NCBI RefSeq assembly: GCF_035994185.1
Contig: NZ_CP108538.1
Location: forward strand, 1,860,001-1,924,000
From: Streptomyces sp. NBC_01217
GTDB taxonomy: Bacteria; Actinomycetota; Actinomycetes; Streptomycetales; Streptomycetaceae
DNA length: 64,000 bases
Direction: 5' to 3'
The notes under the pieces were generated by a model. It searched no databases and was not told the origin of the DNA. It worked only from the letters and a program-made list of their open reading frames with translations. The translations under genes were made by a program, and so were the position numbers. Below, piece after piece: positions 24,929 to 35,700 of this stretch; the first letter of the stretch is position 1, and the number at the start of each line of letters is the position of its first letter.

Positions 24929-27124
24929 ATGATGCGCCCAGCCGACGTCACACCCGGTGCCGAGCAGGATGCTTCCTCGGGCGGCGTCCGCGCTCTGCCC
25001 GCCCCCGCGGTAGCGGTGATCGACGGCGACGGTACGGTCCTGGCGTGGGCGGACGGGGCGAGACAGCTTCTCGGCCACCGCGCCGAGGACGTCGTCGGGC
25101 GGCCCGCGGCGCGCCTTCTGGCGAGCCCTCCGGAAGGTACGGAAGGCGGATCCTGTCTGCCGCTCCTGGCGCACGGCCCGGAGCGGACGGGCGAGAACGA
25201 GCACCGGCGCCGTGCGGTGGTGGACGTCCGGCACCGCGACGGCCGCACGCTGCGGGTGGAGCTGGAGGCCAGTGCGCTGACCGACGCCGACGGTGAGAGG
25301 TGCTGGCTCCTGGTGGCGACGGACATGCCGGACAGCGGCGAGCGGCGGAGGGCGGGCGAGCCGGCCGCAGGAGCGCTGCTCGACCGCTCGCCGCTCCTGG
25401 TCGCCGTCTGGGACTCACAACTGCGCTGCATCTGGCTGAACCAGGCGTCCAGGCGGAGGGTGGGTCTGCCCCCGGACGCTCGCCCGGGACTCCTGAGGCG
25501 GGCGCTGCAGGGCTTCGACCTCGCCGCGGTCGAGCCGGTGATGCGGCGGGTCCTGGCGTCCGGTGAGCCGGTGACCGGCCACGAGGCGCGCTGGGTCTCC
25601 CCCGGTGGGCGCCGGGAGGCCGTCTTCTCGTCCGCATTCATCCGTCTCGGGCGCGCGGACGGTACACCCCTCGCGCTGTGCACGGTCTCGACGGACATCA
25701 CCCAGAGGTGGACGCGCGAGCGACTGGCGCTGATGAGCAGGGCGGCGAGACACGTCGGCACCACGCTGGATGTGATGACGACCGCGCAGGAGCTCACGGA
25801 TCTGGCCGTCCCGTCGCTCGCCGACTACACCACGGTCGACCTGGCTGATTCGGTGCCCCTCGGTGGCGAACCGCTGGAGCGGATGCCGCCTGGGGACTCC
25901 GGCATCCCTGTGTTCCGCCGCGCGGGACTGGCCTCCATCCACAGAGGGATGCCGGAGTCCGCGTTCGACCGGGGCGAGCCGGTGCTCGTGCCTCCGGGCT
26001 CCCCCTTCCTGTACGTGCTCCACCACCGTGAGTCGTATCTGGAGCGCGTGATGGAGACCGGGTCCGGCACCTGGCTCGCCCGGGATCCCAGTCGCGCCCG
26101 GATCATCCGCGAGACCGGAATGCACTCCGTCATGATGGTCCCGCTCATGGCGCGCGGCACCATCCTCGGCATTGCCGTGTTCGTCCGTACCGAGAACATC
26201 GCTCCGTTCTCGCGGGACGACCTGCACCTGGCCGAGGAACTCGCCGTCCACGCGTCACTGAGCCTGGACAACGCCCGCCGCTACACCCGCGAGCGGGCCG
26301 CCGCCCTGGCACTCCAGCGCAGCCTGCTGCCCTGCTCGCTGTCCGGCGGCAACGCCGTGGAACTGGGCTGGCGCTACCTCCCCTCGGACCGCCACGAGGG
26401 GGTCGGAGGCGACTGGCTCGATGCCATCCACCTGCCGGGCGGGCGGATCGCCCTGGTCGTCGGAGACGTCGTCGGGCACGGGGTCAACGCGGCCGCCACC
26501 ATGGGCCGTCTGCGTACGGCGGTGCTCACACTGGCCGCCCTGGACCAGCCGCCGGCCGAGCTGCTCGCCCACCTCGACGACGTGGTCGCCCATCTGTCGG
26601 AGGAAGCCGCCGGGTCCGGTGACCCCGCCCTGCCGAGCGTGGGGGCCACCTGTGTCTACGCCGTGTACGACCCGGCCACCCGGGTGTGTTCCTTCGCCCG
26701 TGCCGGACATCCGCCACCGCTGCTGGTCTACCCGGACGGTCGGGTCATCACGCCCGACATCCCGGCAGGCACGCCGATCGACCTCGGCTTCGGCTCGTTC
26801 GAATCGGTGGACAGGGAACTCCCGGAGGGCAGCCTGATCGTCCTGTTCACGGACGGGCTCATCGAGACGCGGAACACCGACATCGACGCCGGACTCGACC
26901 GGCTGGCGGCCGCGTTGGGCCGAGCACCGTCGGAGCTGGACGACCTCTGCTCCCAGGTGATCGCGGAGATGGCGGCGACGGCGAAGCCGGAGGACGACAT
27001 CGCGCTACTGGTCGCCCGCACCCGCGTTGAGCCGCACGGCGGTCCGGTCGGGGACGTACACGTCTCGTTCTGCTCCGTAAAGCCGGGGTGGCGCTCTCCC
27101 GGATGCGTCCGCAGACTGGCCTGA
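24929..27124 (+). CDS. PAS-PAS-GAF-PP2C (SpoIIE-type) serine phosphatase
   Basis: A 731-residue cytoplasmic sensor phosphatase. Two PAS-like domains (about 25-135 and 150-265) precede a GAF domain (about 280-450). A PPM/SpoIIE phosphatase domain (about 465-695) follows, with GGDWLDAIHLPGGRIALVVG, GDVVGHGVNAAATMGRLR, LFTDGLIETRN and KPEDDIALLV carrying the metal-binding aspartates. Such enzymes dephosphorylate anti-sigma antagonists. Many Streptomyces relatives carry an extra HATPase kinase domain; here about 30 unrelated residues follow the phosphatase domain instead. It starts MM with AGGGG just upstream and lies 39 bp ahead of PPK2. The 281 bp upstream (24647-24928) hold no gene, only a TAAACT -10-like element near 24721. 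Confidence 0.88.
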   Translation: MMRPADVTPGAEQDASSGGVRALPAPAVAVIDGDGTVLAWADGARQLLGHRAEDVVGRPAARLLASPPEGTEGGSCLPLLAHGPERTGENEHRRRAVVDVRHRDGRTLRVELEASALTDADGERCWLLVATDMPDSGERRRAGEPAAGALLDRSPLLVAVWDSQLRCIWLNQASRRRVGLPPDARPGLLRRALQGFDLAAVEPVMRRVLASGEPVTGHEARWVSPGGRREAVFSSAFIRLGRADGTPLALCTVSTDITQRWTRERLALMSRAARHVGTTLDVMTTAQELTDLAVPSLADYTTVDLADSVPLGGEPLERMPPGDSGIPVFRRAGLASIHRGMPESAFDRGEPVLVPPGSPFLYVLHHRESYLERVMETGSGTWLARDPSRARIIRETGMHSVMMVPLMARGTILGIAVFVRTENIAPFSRDDLHLAEELAVHASLSLDNARRYTRERAAALALQRSLLPCSLSGGNAVELGWRYLPSDRHEGVGGDWLDAIHLPGGRIALVVGDVVGHGVNAAATMGRLRTAVLTLAALDQPPAELLAHLDDVVAHLSEEAAGSGDPALPSVGATCVYAVYDPATRVCSFARAGHPPPLLVYPDGRVITPDIPAGTPIDLGFGSFESVDRELPEGSLIVLFTDGLIETRNTDIDAGLDRLAAALGRAPSELDDLCSQVIAEMAATAKPEDDIALLVARTRVEPHGGPVGDVHVSFCSVKPGWRSPGCVRRLA

Positions 27125-27163
27125 CGCGGAAGATTCCGGCACAGCCGGTGGAGGGACGCCGAC

Positions 27164-28189
27164 ATGACGCGAAGCGCCGAGGAACCGACCGTCCGTAGAG
27201 CGCCGAAGAAGAAGTCGCCCGGGGGCCAGGAGGCCGTGCTGGACGCCCTCACCGAGGCGGCCCGCTACGGCGGCCCCGGGCTCGACGGCTTCAGCGTGGC
27301 CGACAGCGGAGACGACGATCCGGTCCTTGTGACGCCCGAGGGCCGGGCCCGGGACGCCTGGCGCGAGGACTACCCGTACACCAACAAGCTCGGCCGCAGG
27401 GCGTACGAGAAGTCCAAGCGCGCCCTGCAGATCGAGCTGCTCAAGCTCCAGCACTGGGTGAAGGAGCGCGACGAACGCCTCGTCATCCTCTTCGAGGGGC
27501 GGGACGCAGCGGGCAAGGGCGGCACGATCAAACGCTTCACCGAGCACCTCAACCCCCGTGGCGCGCGGGTGGTTGCGCTGGAGAAGCCCACCGAACGCGA
27601 GCGCTCCCAGTGGTACTTCCAGCGGTACGCGGCCCATCTGCCGACCGCCGGGGAGATCGTGCTCTTCGACCGGTCCTGGTACAACCGGGCGGGCGTGGAG
27701 CGGGTGATGGGGTTCTGCACCACCCGCGAGTACCTCGAATTCATGCATCAGGCACCGGACTTCGAGCGGATGCTCGCCCGGGACGGCATCCACCTGGTGA
27801 AGTTCTGGTTCTCCGTCTCGCGCAACGAGCAGCGCAACCGGTTCATGATCCGGCAGATCGATCCGGTACGGCAGTGGAAGCTCAGCCCGGTCGACCTCGC
27901 CTCGCTCGACAAGTGGGACGCGTACACGGAGGCCAAGGAGCTGATGCTGTTCCACACGGACACGGCGGACGCGCCCTGGACCGTGGTGAAGAGCAACGAC
28001 AAGAAGCGGGCCCGGCTCGAAGCGATCCGGCATGTGCTGCACCGCTTCGACTACCCGGACAAGAACACGGACGTGGTCGGCGCGCCGGACCCGCTGATCG
28101 TCGGCCCGGCCTCCCAGCTCTTCGAGCAGGGCGAGGTGGATGCCCGGCTGCTCACCACGGTACGGGCACAGGACGGGCCGACGGCGTGA
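27164..28189 (+). CDS. ppk2: polyphosphate kinase 2 family protein
   Basis: A 341-residue PPK2. Walker A is LFEGRDAAGKGGTIKRF, Walker B/lid is LFDRSWYNRAGVERVMGF, and EKPTERERSQWYFQRY is typical. PPK2 enzymes transfer phosphate between polyphosphate and nucleoside mono- or diphosphates. A Lys/Arg-rich N-terminal extension (~70 residues) precedes the core. GTGGAGGGACG lies upstream of the ATG. It follows the phosphatase by 39 bp, so the two may share a transcript. Nucleotide preference was not determined. Confidence 0.93.
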   Translation: MTRSAEEPTVRRAPKKKSPGGQEAVLDALTEAARYGGPGLDGFSVADSGDDDPVLVTPEGRARDAWREDYPYTNKLGRRAYEKSKRALQIELLKLQHWVKERDERLVILFEGRDAAGKGGTIKRFTEHLNPRGARVVALEKPTERERSQWYFQRYAAHLPTAGEIVLFDRSWYNRAGVERVMGFCTTREYLEFMHQAPDFERMLARDGIHLVKFWFSVSRNEQRNRFMIRQIDPVRQWKLSPVDLASLDKWDAYTEAKELMLFHTDTADAPWTVVKSNDKKRARLEAIRHVLHRFDYPDKNTDVVGAPDPLIVGPASQLFEQGEVDARLLTTVRAQDGPTA

Positions 28190-28193
28190 CGGG

Positions 28194-29276
28194 TTACCGG
28201 AACACGACGAGTGCGCGGCCGCCCCTGCCCGCGATCATGTTGTCGAAGGCCGCCGGGATGCCGTCCAGCGCGATCCGTTCCGTCACCATCATGGAGAGGT
28301 CGAACCTCCCCGCCCGGATGTGTTCGGCGAGGACCGGCAGGTCGCGGGCCGGGTCGCTGTTGCCGTACACGCAGCCCGTCAGCGAGCGTCCCCAGTGGAA
28401 GATCTCCAGGGCGTTGAAGGAGACCGGCTGGTCCTTGCCGCCGATGCCGACGACCGTGGTGCGGCCGCCGCGGCGGGTGGAGTCCCAGGCGCCCCGGATG
28501 GTGGCGGGCCGTCCGACGCACTCGATCGCGACGTCGGCTCCCTGGCCGCCGGTGAGCTTCCGGATCGCGCGCGGTGTGGTGTCGGAGGCGATCACGTAAT
28601 CGGTGGCGCCCGCCTGCCGGGCCAGTTCCTCCTTCTCGGGGGACACGTCGACGGCGATGATCCGGGAGGCGCCCGCGATCCGGGCGGACTGGAGCACGGC
28701 GAGGCCGACACCGCCGATACCGAACACGACGACGGACTCGCCGGGGCGGACCTGAGCGCTGTGGTGGACCGCACCGTATCCGGTGAGGACCGCGCAGCCC
28801 AGCAGCGCCGCGTCGGTCAGCGGGATGCCGTCAGGAGCGGGCAGGACGCAGTTCGCGGCCACGACGGTCTCCTGCGCGAACGCGGCGACGTTCAGGCCGG
28901 GGTGGAGTTCGGTGCCGTCGGCCGTACGGGCATGGATGCCCGCCGCACCCGTCAGCGCGTTGGCACAGAGCCAGACCTCGCCGATCCCGCAGTGGTGGCA
29001 ACTGCCGCAGGAAGGAGCCCAGTTGAGTACCACTCCGTCGCCGGGTGCGACATGGGTGACGCCCTCGCCGACCGAGACGACAGTGCCCGCGCCCTCATGG
29101 CCGAGGACGGCGGGGACGGGCACCCGCATGGTGCCGTTGGACAGGGAGAGGTCGGAGTGGCAGACGCCGACTGCGGCGAGAGCGACCCTCACCCGGCCGG
29201 GGCCGGGCTCCGGGAGTTCGATGTCGGTGATCTCCAGCGGAGCTCCGACGGCGGGCAGTACGGCGGCGCGGACCAC
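28194..29276 (-). CDS. zinc-dependent alcohol dehydrogenase
   Basis: A 360-residue zinc MDR. Catalytic zinc ligands are C39 (GVCHSD), H60-E61 (LGHEGAG) and a later Cys in LLGCAVLTGYG. The structural zinc lobe is CGSCHHCGIGEVWLC. The cofactor site is VVVFGIGGVGLAVLQSARIAGA followed by IIAVDVS, so NAD is likely. The start is a GTG. It is the second gene of an operon with the aldehyde dehydrogenase (57-bp gap). Together they would take an alcohol to an acid, supplying the acyl-CoA genes nearby (inference). Confidence 0.92.
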   Translation of the reverse strand: MVRAAVLPAVGAPLEITDIELPEPGPGRVRVALAAVGVCHSDLSLSNGTMRVPVPAVLGHEGAGTVVSVGEGVTHVAPGDGVVLNWAPSCGSCHHCGIGEVWLCANALTGAAGIHARTADGTELHPGLNVAAFAQETVVAANCVLPAPDGIPLTDAALLGCAVLTGYGAVHHSAQVRPGESVVVFGIGGVGLAVLQSARIAGASRIIAVDVSPEKEELARQAGATDYVIASDTTPRAIRKLTGGQGADVAIECVGRPATIRGAWDSTRRGGRTTVVGIGGKDQPVSFNALEIFHWGRSLTGCVYGNSDPARDLPVLAEHIRAGRFDLSMMVTERIALDGIPAAFDNMIAGRGGRALVVFR

Positions 29277-29333
29277 GAACAGGCTCCTTGACGGTCGGGC
29301 AGCGGGGAATCGCGGCTGTGCGGGGCAAAGACG

Positions 29334-30722
29334 TCAGAACTGCAGGGACTTGGTCTGGAGGTACTCGGCGAGCCCGTGCGAACCGAGCTCGCGGCCCACA
29401 CCGGACTGCTTGTAGCCGCCGAACGGGGCGAGCGGGTTGTACCGGCCGCCGTTGATGTCGACCTGTCCGGTGTCCATCCGGCGGGCGAAGGCCACCGCCT
29501 CGGCTTCGTCACCCGCCCAGACCGCGCCCGCGAGCCCGTACACGGTGCCGTTGGCGATGCGCAGGGCGTCGTCCTCGTCCTCGTAACGGATGATCGAGAC
29601 GACCGGGCCGAAGATCTCCTCCTGCGCGATGGTCATCTCCGGGGTGACGTCGGCGAAGACGGTGGGGCTGACGAAGTAGCCCTGCTCGCGCGGGGCTTCG
29701 GGGCCGCCCGCGACGAGGCGTGCGCCCTGCGCCACACCCTTCTCGATGTAGCCGCGCACCCGGGTGTGCTGCTTGGCGTTGACGAGGGGGCCGATGCGGT
29801 CGCCGTACTTGGCGGCGGCCTGCGCGGCGAGTGCGACCGCCTCGTCGTACCGGGAGGTGTGCACGAGCATGCGGGTCCAGGCGCTGCACGTCTGGCCGGA
29901 GTTGCCCATGACGTTCGCGATGCCGACGGCGACGGCCTTGGCGAGGTCGGCGCTCGGCAGGATGACGTTGGCGGACTTGCCGCCCAGTTCGAGGGCGACG
30001 CGTTTGACGGCCCCGCCGGCCGTGGCGCCGATCCGCCTGCCGACGGCGGTGGAGCCGGTGAAGGAGACCATGTCGACGCCCTCGTGCTCGGCGAGCGCCT
30101 GTCCGGCGACCGGGCCGAGGCCGGTGACCAGGTTGAACACGCCCGCGGGGATGCCCGCTTCGTGGACGGCCTCGGCGAAGAGCTGGGCGGTCAGCGGGGT
30201 GTCCTCGGCGGGCTTGAGGACGACCGTGCACCCCGCCGCGAGCGCGGGGGCGACTTTGGCGACGATCTGGTGCAGCGGGTAGTTCCACGGCGTGATCGCG
30301 CCGACGACGCCGACCGGTTCGAAGTGGACGACGGAGTTGCCGACCTTCTCCTCGAAGGCGTACGAGGCGGCGAGCTCGGCGTACGAACCGGCGACCAGGA
30401 TCGGCAGGCCGGTGTGCACCGTCTGCGAGAACGGCAGCGGCGCGCCGAGTTCGGCGGTGACGGTCTCGGCGATCTCGTCCTTGCGGGCGACGAGGACGTC
30501 GCGCAGGGCGGCGATCCTCCCGGCGCGCCCGGCGGGCAGGGTCGCGGCCCAGGCGGGCAGGGCCTCGCGCGCGGCGGACACGGCGGCGTCGACGTCCTCG
30601 GCGGTGCCTGCCGGGACGTGGGCGATGACCTGCTCGTCCGTCGGATCGACCACCGCGATCGTGCCCTTGCCCGCGGCGGCCCGCCACTCTCCGCCGATGT
30701 ACATCCCGTCGTGGGCCTTCAT
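29334..30722 (-). CDS. NAD(P)-dependent aldehyde dehydrogenase
   Basis: A 462-residue ALDH. The oxyanion asparagine is in [11 protein letters not shown], the cofactor loop in [12 protein letters not shown], the general-base glutamate in [12 protein letters not shown] and the catalytic cysteine in [24 protein letters not shown] and the C-terminal [14 protein letters not shown] are typical. It is first in an operon with the zinc alcohol dehydrogenase. The palindrome at 30772-30788, 50 bp upstream, matches the operator of the TetR at 24008. Confidence 0.93.
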   Translation of the reverse strand: MKAHDGMYIGGEWRAAAGKGTIAVVDPTDEQVIAHVPAGTAEDVDAAVSAAREALPAWAATLPAGRAGRIAALRDVLVARKDEIAETVTAELGAPLPFSQTVHTGLPILVAGSYAELAASYAFEEKVGNSVVHFEPVGVVGAITPWNYPLHQIVAKVAPALAAGCTVVLKPAEDTPLTAQLFAEAVHEAGIPAGVFNLVTGLGPVAGQALAEHEGVDMVSFTGSTAVGRRIGATAGGAVKRVALELGGKSANVILPSADLAKAVAVGIANVMGNSGQTCSAWTRMLVHTSRYDEAVALAAQAAAKYGDRIGPLVNAKQHTRVRGYIEKGVAQGARLVAGGPEAPREQGYFVSPTVFADVTPEMTIAQEEIFGPVVSIIRYEDEDDALRIANGTVYGLAGAVWAGDEAEAVAFARRMDTGQVDINGGRYNPLAPFGGYKQSGVGRELGSHGLAEYLQTKSLQF

Positions 30723-30771
30723 CGCATTCCTCCCGGGGTGCCGTGGCTACGGCGTAGTCGTCCGCGCCCCA

Positions 30772-30788
30772 AACTAGCGCTGTTAGTT
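30772..30788. promoter_or_regulatory. TetR operator AACTAGC-GCT-GTTAGTT
   Basis: A 17-bp palindrome upstream of the ALDH-ADH operon, matching 23962-23978 except at four positions. It identifies that operon as a probable second target of the TetR at 24008-24646. Confidence 0.6.
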
Positions 30789-30954
30789 TTTGGGCGCCAG
30801 GGGCTGCCCGGACGGCTCCCGTCACGGGAGGAGCACTCCATGCGCCTGCCCCGGTCCCCCGGCGCGGATCCGCCGCGTGGTCGGCGGCGCCGGGAACACC
30901 GCCGAGCCGGAATCCTCGGCCGAGGGCGGTCTCCCGCCGTGGTGGCGGGCTCGG

Positions 30955-32841
30955 TCAGGCGAGTTCGGCCGGCTGGGTGCCGGGGTTTTCGAACTGGGTG
31001 CGGTACAGCTCTTCGTAGCGGCCGCCGGATGCGAGGAGCTGTTCGTGGGTGCCCCGCTCCACGATCTGCCCGTTCTCCACGACCAGGATGAGGTCGGCCG
31101 TCCGTACGGTGGAGAGCCGGTGGGCGATCACGACTGCCGTGCGTCCGGCCAGGGCTTCGGTGAGCGCGTCCTGGACGGCTGCCTCGGAGGTGTTGTCCAG
31201 GTGGGCGGTGGCCTCGTCGAGGATGACGACGCGCTGGCGGGCCAGGAGCAGCCGGGCGATGGTCAGGCGCTGGCGTTCGCCGCCGGAGAGGCGGTAGCCG
31301 CGTTCACCGACGACGGTGTCGAGTCCGTCGGGGAGTGAGGCGACCAGGCCGTCCAGGCGTGAGCGGCGCAGCGCGTCCCAGAGGTCTTCCTCGGTGGCTT
31401 CGGGGCGGGCAAGGAGGAGGTTGGCGCGGACCGACTCGTGGAACAGGTGCCCGTCCTGGGTGACCATGCCGAGCGTGTCGCGCAGGGTGTCGGCGGTCAG
31501 ATCGCGTACGTCGATGCCGCCGATGCGTACCGAGCCCTCGTCCGTGTCGTACAGGCGCGGCAGCAGCTGCGCGATGGTCGACTTGCCCGCGCCGGACGAG
31601 CCGACCAGGGCCACCGTGCGGCCGGGTTCGGCGCGGAAGGAGACCCCGCGCAGCACTTCGCTGCCGCCGCGGGTGTCCAGGGTCGCGACGTCTTCGAGCG
31701 AGGCGAGGGAGACCTTGTCGGCGGACGGGTAGCCGAATCGTACGTCCTCGAATTCCACGGACACCGGGCCCTCCGGCACCGTCCGTGCGTCCGGCTTCTC
31801 CTGGATGAGCGGTTTGAGGTCGAGGACCTCGAAGACCCGCTCGAAGCTGACGAGCGCGCTCATCACCTCGACGCGCGCCCCGGCAAGGGCGGTGAGCGGC
31901 GCGTACAGCCGGGTCAGCAGCAGGGCCAGGGAGACGACCGCGCCCGCGTCCAGCTGCCCGCGCAGCGCGTAGAACCCGCCCAGCCCGTAGACCAGGGCGA
32001 GCGCCAGCGCGGACACGAGGGTGAGGGCGGTGATGAACGCGGACTGGGCCATCGCCGTACGCACCCCGATGTCGCGCACCCTGCCCGCCCGGGCGGCGAA
32101 TTCGGCGGACTCGTCGGCGGGCCGGCCGAAGAGCTTGATCAGTGTGGCGCCGGGGGCGGAGAAGCGCTCGGTCATCCGGGTCCCCATCGCGGCGTTGTGG
32201 GCCGCGGCCTCCCGCTGGAGCCTCGCCATCCGCGTACCCATGCGGCGCGCGGGCAGCACGAAGACCGGCAGCAGCACCAGTGCGAGGCCGGTGATCTGCC
32301 AGGAGATGGAGAGCATGACGCCGAGCGTGAGGAGCAGCGTCACGACATTGCTGACGACGCCGGAGAGAGTGTTGCTGAAGGCGCGCTGCGCTCCGATGAC
32401 GTCATTGTTGAGGCGGCTGACGAGCGCGCCGGTGCGGGTGCGGGTGAAGAACGCGATCGGCATGCGCTGCACATGGTCGAAGACAGCGGTGCGCAGATCG
32501 AGGATCAGCCCTTCGCCGAGGTTCGCCGAGAGCCAGCGGCCGACCAGGCCGAGCGCGGCCTCCACGACGGCGATCACCGCGATGAGCAGGGACAGCCGGA
32601 TGACGGTGCCCTCGTCCCCGCCGGTCACGATCGCGTTCACGACGTGGCCGGCGAGGACGGGGGTGGCTACCGCGAGCAGCGCCGTCGCCACGCTCAGGAT
32701 CAGGAAGAGCGCGACCCTGCGCCGGTGCGGGCGGGCGAACGCGGCGATGCGCCGCAGGGTGGCTCGGTCGAAGGGGCGTCGTTCCGCTTGCGCGTTCATG
32801 ACGTTGTGGAGCTGCGTCCATGCGGTGGCTTCCATGCTCAT
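30955..32841 (-). CDS. ABC exporter, fused permease-ATPase; probable SoxR target
   Basis: A 628-residue half-transporter of the type that exports lipids or drugs. Six membrane segments span about 40-330. The ATPase domain (about 365-610) has GSSGAGKSTIAQLLP, the Q-loop MVTQDGHLF, the signature YRLSGGERQRLTIAR and VVILDEATAHLDN. The ATG at 32841 lies 6 bases after a TACGTT -10 with no ribosome site, so the message is probably leaderless. The promoter has a 19-bp spacer filled by a SoxR-like palindrome (32857-32874). S. coelicolor SoxR controls an ABC transporter (SCO7008, from memory), and this may be its counterpart. Confidence 0.9.
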   Translation of the reverse strand: MSMEATAWTQLHNVMNAQAERRPFDRATLRRIAAFARPHRRRVALFLILSVATALLAVATPVLAGHVVNAIVTGGDEGTVIRLSLLIAVIAVVEAALGLVGRWLSANLGEGLILDLRTAVFDHVQRMPIAFFTRTRTGALVSRLNNDVIGAQRAFSNTLSGVVSNVVTLLLTLGVMLSISWQITGLALVLLPVFVLPARRMGTRMARLQREAAAHNAAMGTRMTERFSAPGATLIKLFGRPADESAEFAARAGRVRDIGVRTAMAQSAFITALTLVSALALALVYGLGGFYALRGQLDAGAVVSLALLLTRLYAPLTALAGARVEVMSALVSFERVFEVLDLKPLIQEKPDARTVPEGPVSVEFEDVRFGYPSADKVSLASLEDVATLDTRGGSEVLRGVSFRAEPGRTVALVGSSGAGKSTIAQLLPRLYDTDEGSVRIGGIDVRDLTADTLRDTLGMVTQDGHLFHESVRANLLLARPEATEEDLWDALRRSRLDGLVASLPDGLDTVVGERGYRLSGGERQRLTIARLLLARQRVVILDEATAHLDNTSEAAVQDALTEALAGRTAVVIAHRLSTVRTADLILVVENGQIVERGTHEQLLASGGRYEELYRTQFENPGTQPAELA

Positions 32842-32847
32842 GGAGCG

Positions 32848-32878
32848 AACGTACGACCTCCAGTGGACTTGAGGTCAA
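32848..32878 (-). promoter_or_regulatory. SoxR-type promoter: TTGACC-19 bp-TACGTT with palindromic box
   Basis: On the minus strand the -35 TTGACC (32873-32878) and -10 TACGTT (32848-32853) are 19 bp apart, the long spacing that MerR-family activators correct. The palindrome CCTCAAGTCCACTGGAGG (32857-32874) differs from the E. coli soxS-type box CCTCAAGTTAACTTGAGG only in the centre and one arm position. Confidence 0.8.
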
Positions 32879-32892
32879 CCATCCGGATCCCA

Positions 32893-32912
32893 CCTGATCC
32901 GAACGAAAGAGC

Positions 32913-32915
<3 letters not shown>
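32893..32915. repeat. short dispersed repeat CCTGATCCGAACGAAAGAGC at the 3' end of a leftward gene
   Basis: It matches closely the unit repeated at 60547-60609 (CCTGATCCGGACGAAGAGCC). In both places it directly abuts the stop codon of a leftward gene, so it may be a 3'-end processing or termination element. Confidence 0.45.
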
Positions 32916-34283
<1,368 letters not shown>

Positions 34284-34435
34284 GTGGTTCCGCCCGGGAC
34301 TGGTGAGTTGGAGCGGTGGGGAGCGGCTGCAGTGGGCCGAAATTAGCCCACGGTCCGGGGTGGTGGGAATGACTCGCGCAAAGGTTGCGGCGTAGTGGGA
34401 CGGGTGAGGTGGGTGAGACGGGTGAGACGGAGTTG

Positions 34436-35698
34436 TCAGGTGCGGTTGCGGTCCACGGGACGCTGCCGGGGCCGGGGCGCGTCCACCGAGGTGGCTGCTT
34501 CCGCGCTTCGGGCGCGCCCGCCGCGCACCCCCAGCCCGGCCGCCGCGAGCAGGAGCGCTCCGAGCATGACGAACGGCGCCGCGGTGCCCGCCACCCCGGC
34601 GATCAGACCGGCGGACGCGGGGGCTGCGACCTGCCCCAGCCGGTTTCCGGTCAGCCGGAGGGCGAGCGCGGTGGAGCGGGCCTCGGGCGGGGCGGCCTGT
34701 ACGACGGTGGTCATCGACAGCGGCTGGCCGACCCCGAGACAGAAGCCGAGCACGGCGAGCATCACGGCCAGCGCCGCCACGGGGACGGGCAAAGCGATGC
34801 CCGCGCAGAGCATTCCCGCCAGCAGACAGGTCGTGGTGAGCAGCGCCGTGCGGCCGAGGAGCCGGAGCATCGGGGTCATCACCAGGCGGCAGGCGATGGT
34901 GGCGGCGGCACGGAGGCTGAGCAGGAGACCGATGGTGGCGGGGGCGATCCCGCGGTGCTCGCCGACGACGGGCAGGTACGCGGTGAGGATGTCGGTCGCG
35001 GAGAGCACGGCGAGGCTGATGAAGATCCCGGCCGGGACCCCACGGGCCCGCAGGATGCGGCCGACGGGGACCTTGGCGGCCGCATCCGTGCGGCGGGCCG
35101 CGGGTGCGGTCCGGTGCTCGATGCGCCAGAGCGAGACGAAGGAGACGGCGGCGACGGCCGCCGAGACGGTCAGGGCGAGCGCGCTCGTACGGCCCATGGC
35201 GCCGTCCCGCTCGGAGATCACATATCCGGCGGCGATCGGTCCGATGAGCTGGCCGAGGGAGGCGCCGATGGTGAAGTGGCCGAAGTTACGGTCCTGTTCG
35301 GCCGGGGCGGACTGCCGGGCGACGATCGACTGGGCGCCGATGACGAAGCAGAGATGGCCGAGCCCCATGACCCCGCTCCAGGCCGCCATCGCCGTCAGCG
35401 AGCCCGCCCGGCCGCTGAAGGCGCAGCCGCCCGCGATCAGGACGACGCCGAGCGGCAGCAGGGGCGCGCACCGGCCGTGGTCGGTCCTGCGCCCGAGCGG
35501 TACGGCGGCGAAGAGCGGGAGGAGCGCGTACACCCCCGTGATCACACCGATGGCGCGCTCGTCCGCACCGAGCGAGAGGGCCCGGTAGGAGACGGCGGGC
35601 CGCGCCATCGACACCGCCCCCTGCGCGAAGGCGAAGGCGATGACGAGGCGCAGCAGCCAGCTCCTGCCGGGCTCTTGGGTACGAGGTGTACGGGGCAC
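34436..35698 (-). CDS. MFS transporter
   Basis: A 420-residue major facilitator with about twelve hydrophobic segments. The loop-2/3 motif is PLGRRTDHGRCAPLL, and MSMTTVVQAAPPEARSTALAL-like residues at the start of the last third are typical of drug- or metabolite-exporting MFS members. The GTG at 35698 is 2 bp after the stop of the citrate-transporter gene, so it is almost certainly co-transcribed. The substrate is unknown; co-expression with a citrate transporter hints at an organic acid or siderophore link, which is speculation. Confidence 0.85.
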   Translation of the reverse strand: MPRTPRTQEPGRSWLLRLVIAFAFAQGAVSMARPAVSYRALSLGADERAIGVITGVYALLPLFAAVPLGRRTDHGRCAPLLPLGVVLIAGGCAFSGRAGSLTAMAAWSGVMGLGHLCFVIGAQSIVARQSAPAEQDRNFGHFTIGASLGQLIGPIAAGYVISERDGAMGRTSALALTVSAAVAAVSFVSLWRIEHRTAPAARRTDAAAKVPVGRILRARGVPAGIFISLAVLSATDILTAYLPVVGEHRGIAPATIGLLLSLRAAATIACRLVMTPMLRLLGRTALLTTTCLLAGMLCAGIALPVPVAALAVMLAVLGFCLGVGQPLSMTTVVQAAPPEARSTALALRLTGNRLGQVAAPASAGLIAGVAGTAAPFVMLGALLLAAAGLGVRGGRARSAEAATSVDAPRPRQRPVDRNRT

Positions 35699-35700
35699 GG

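Noticed and set aside
24832..25797. 321-codon frame antisense to the start of the PAS-GAF phosphatase
   Set aside because: It is Ser/Arg/Pro-rich, without motifs or a ribosome site, and fully explained as a shadow of the PAS region.
30841..31091. Rightward frame with a good GGGAGGAG ribosome-like site antisense to the ABC exporter 3' end
   Set aside because: The product is Arg-rich low complexity and runs antisense into a conserved ATPase domain. The ribosome-like site is probably chance.
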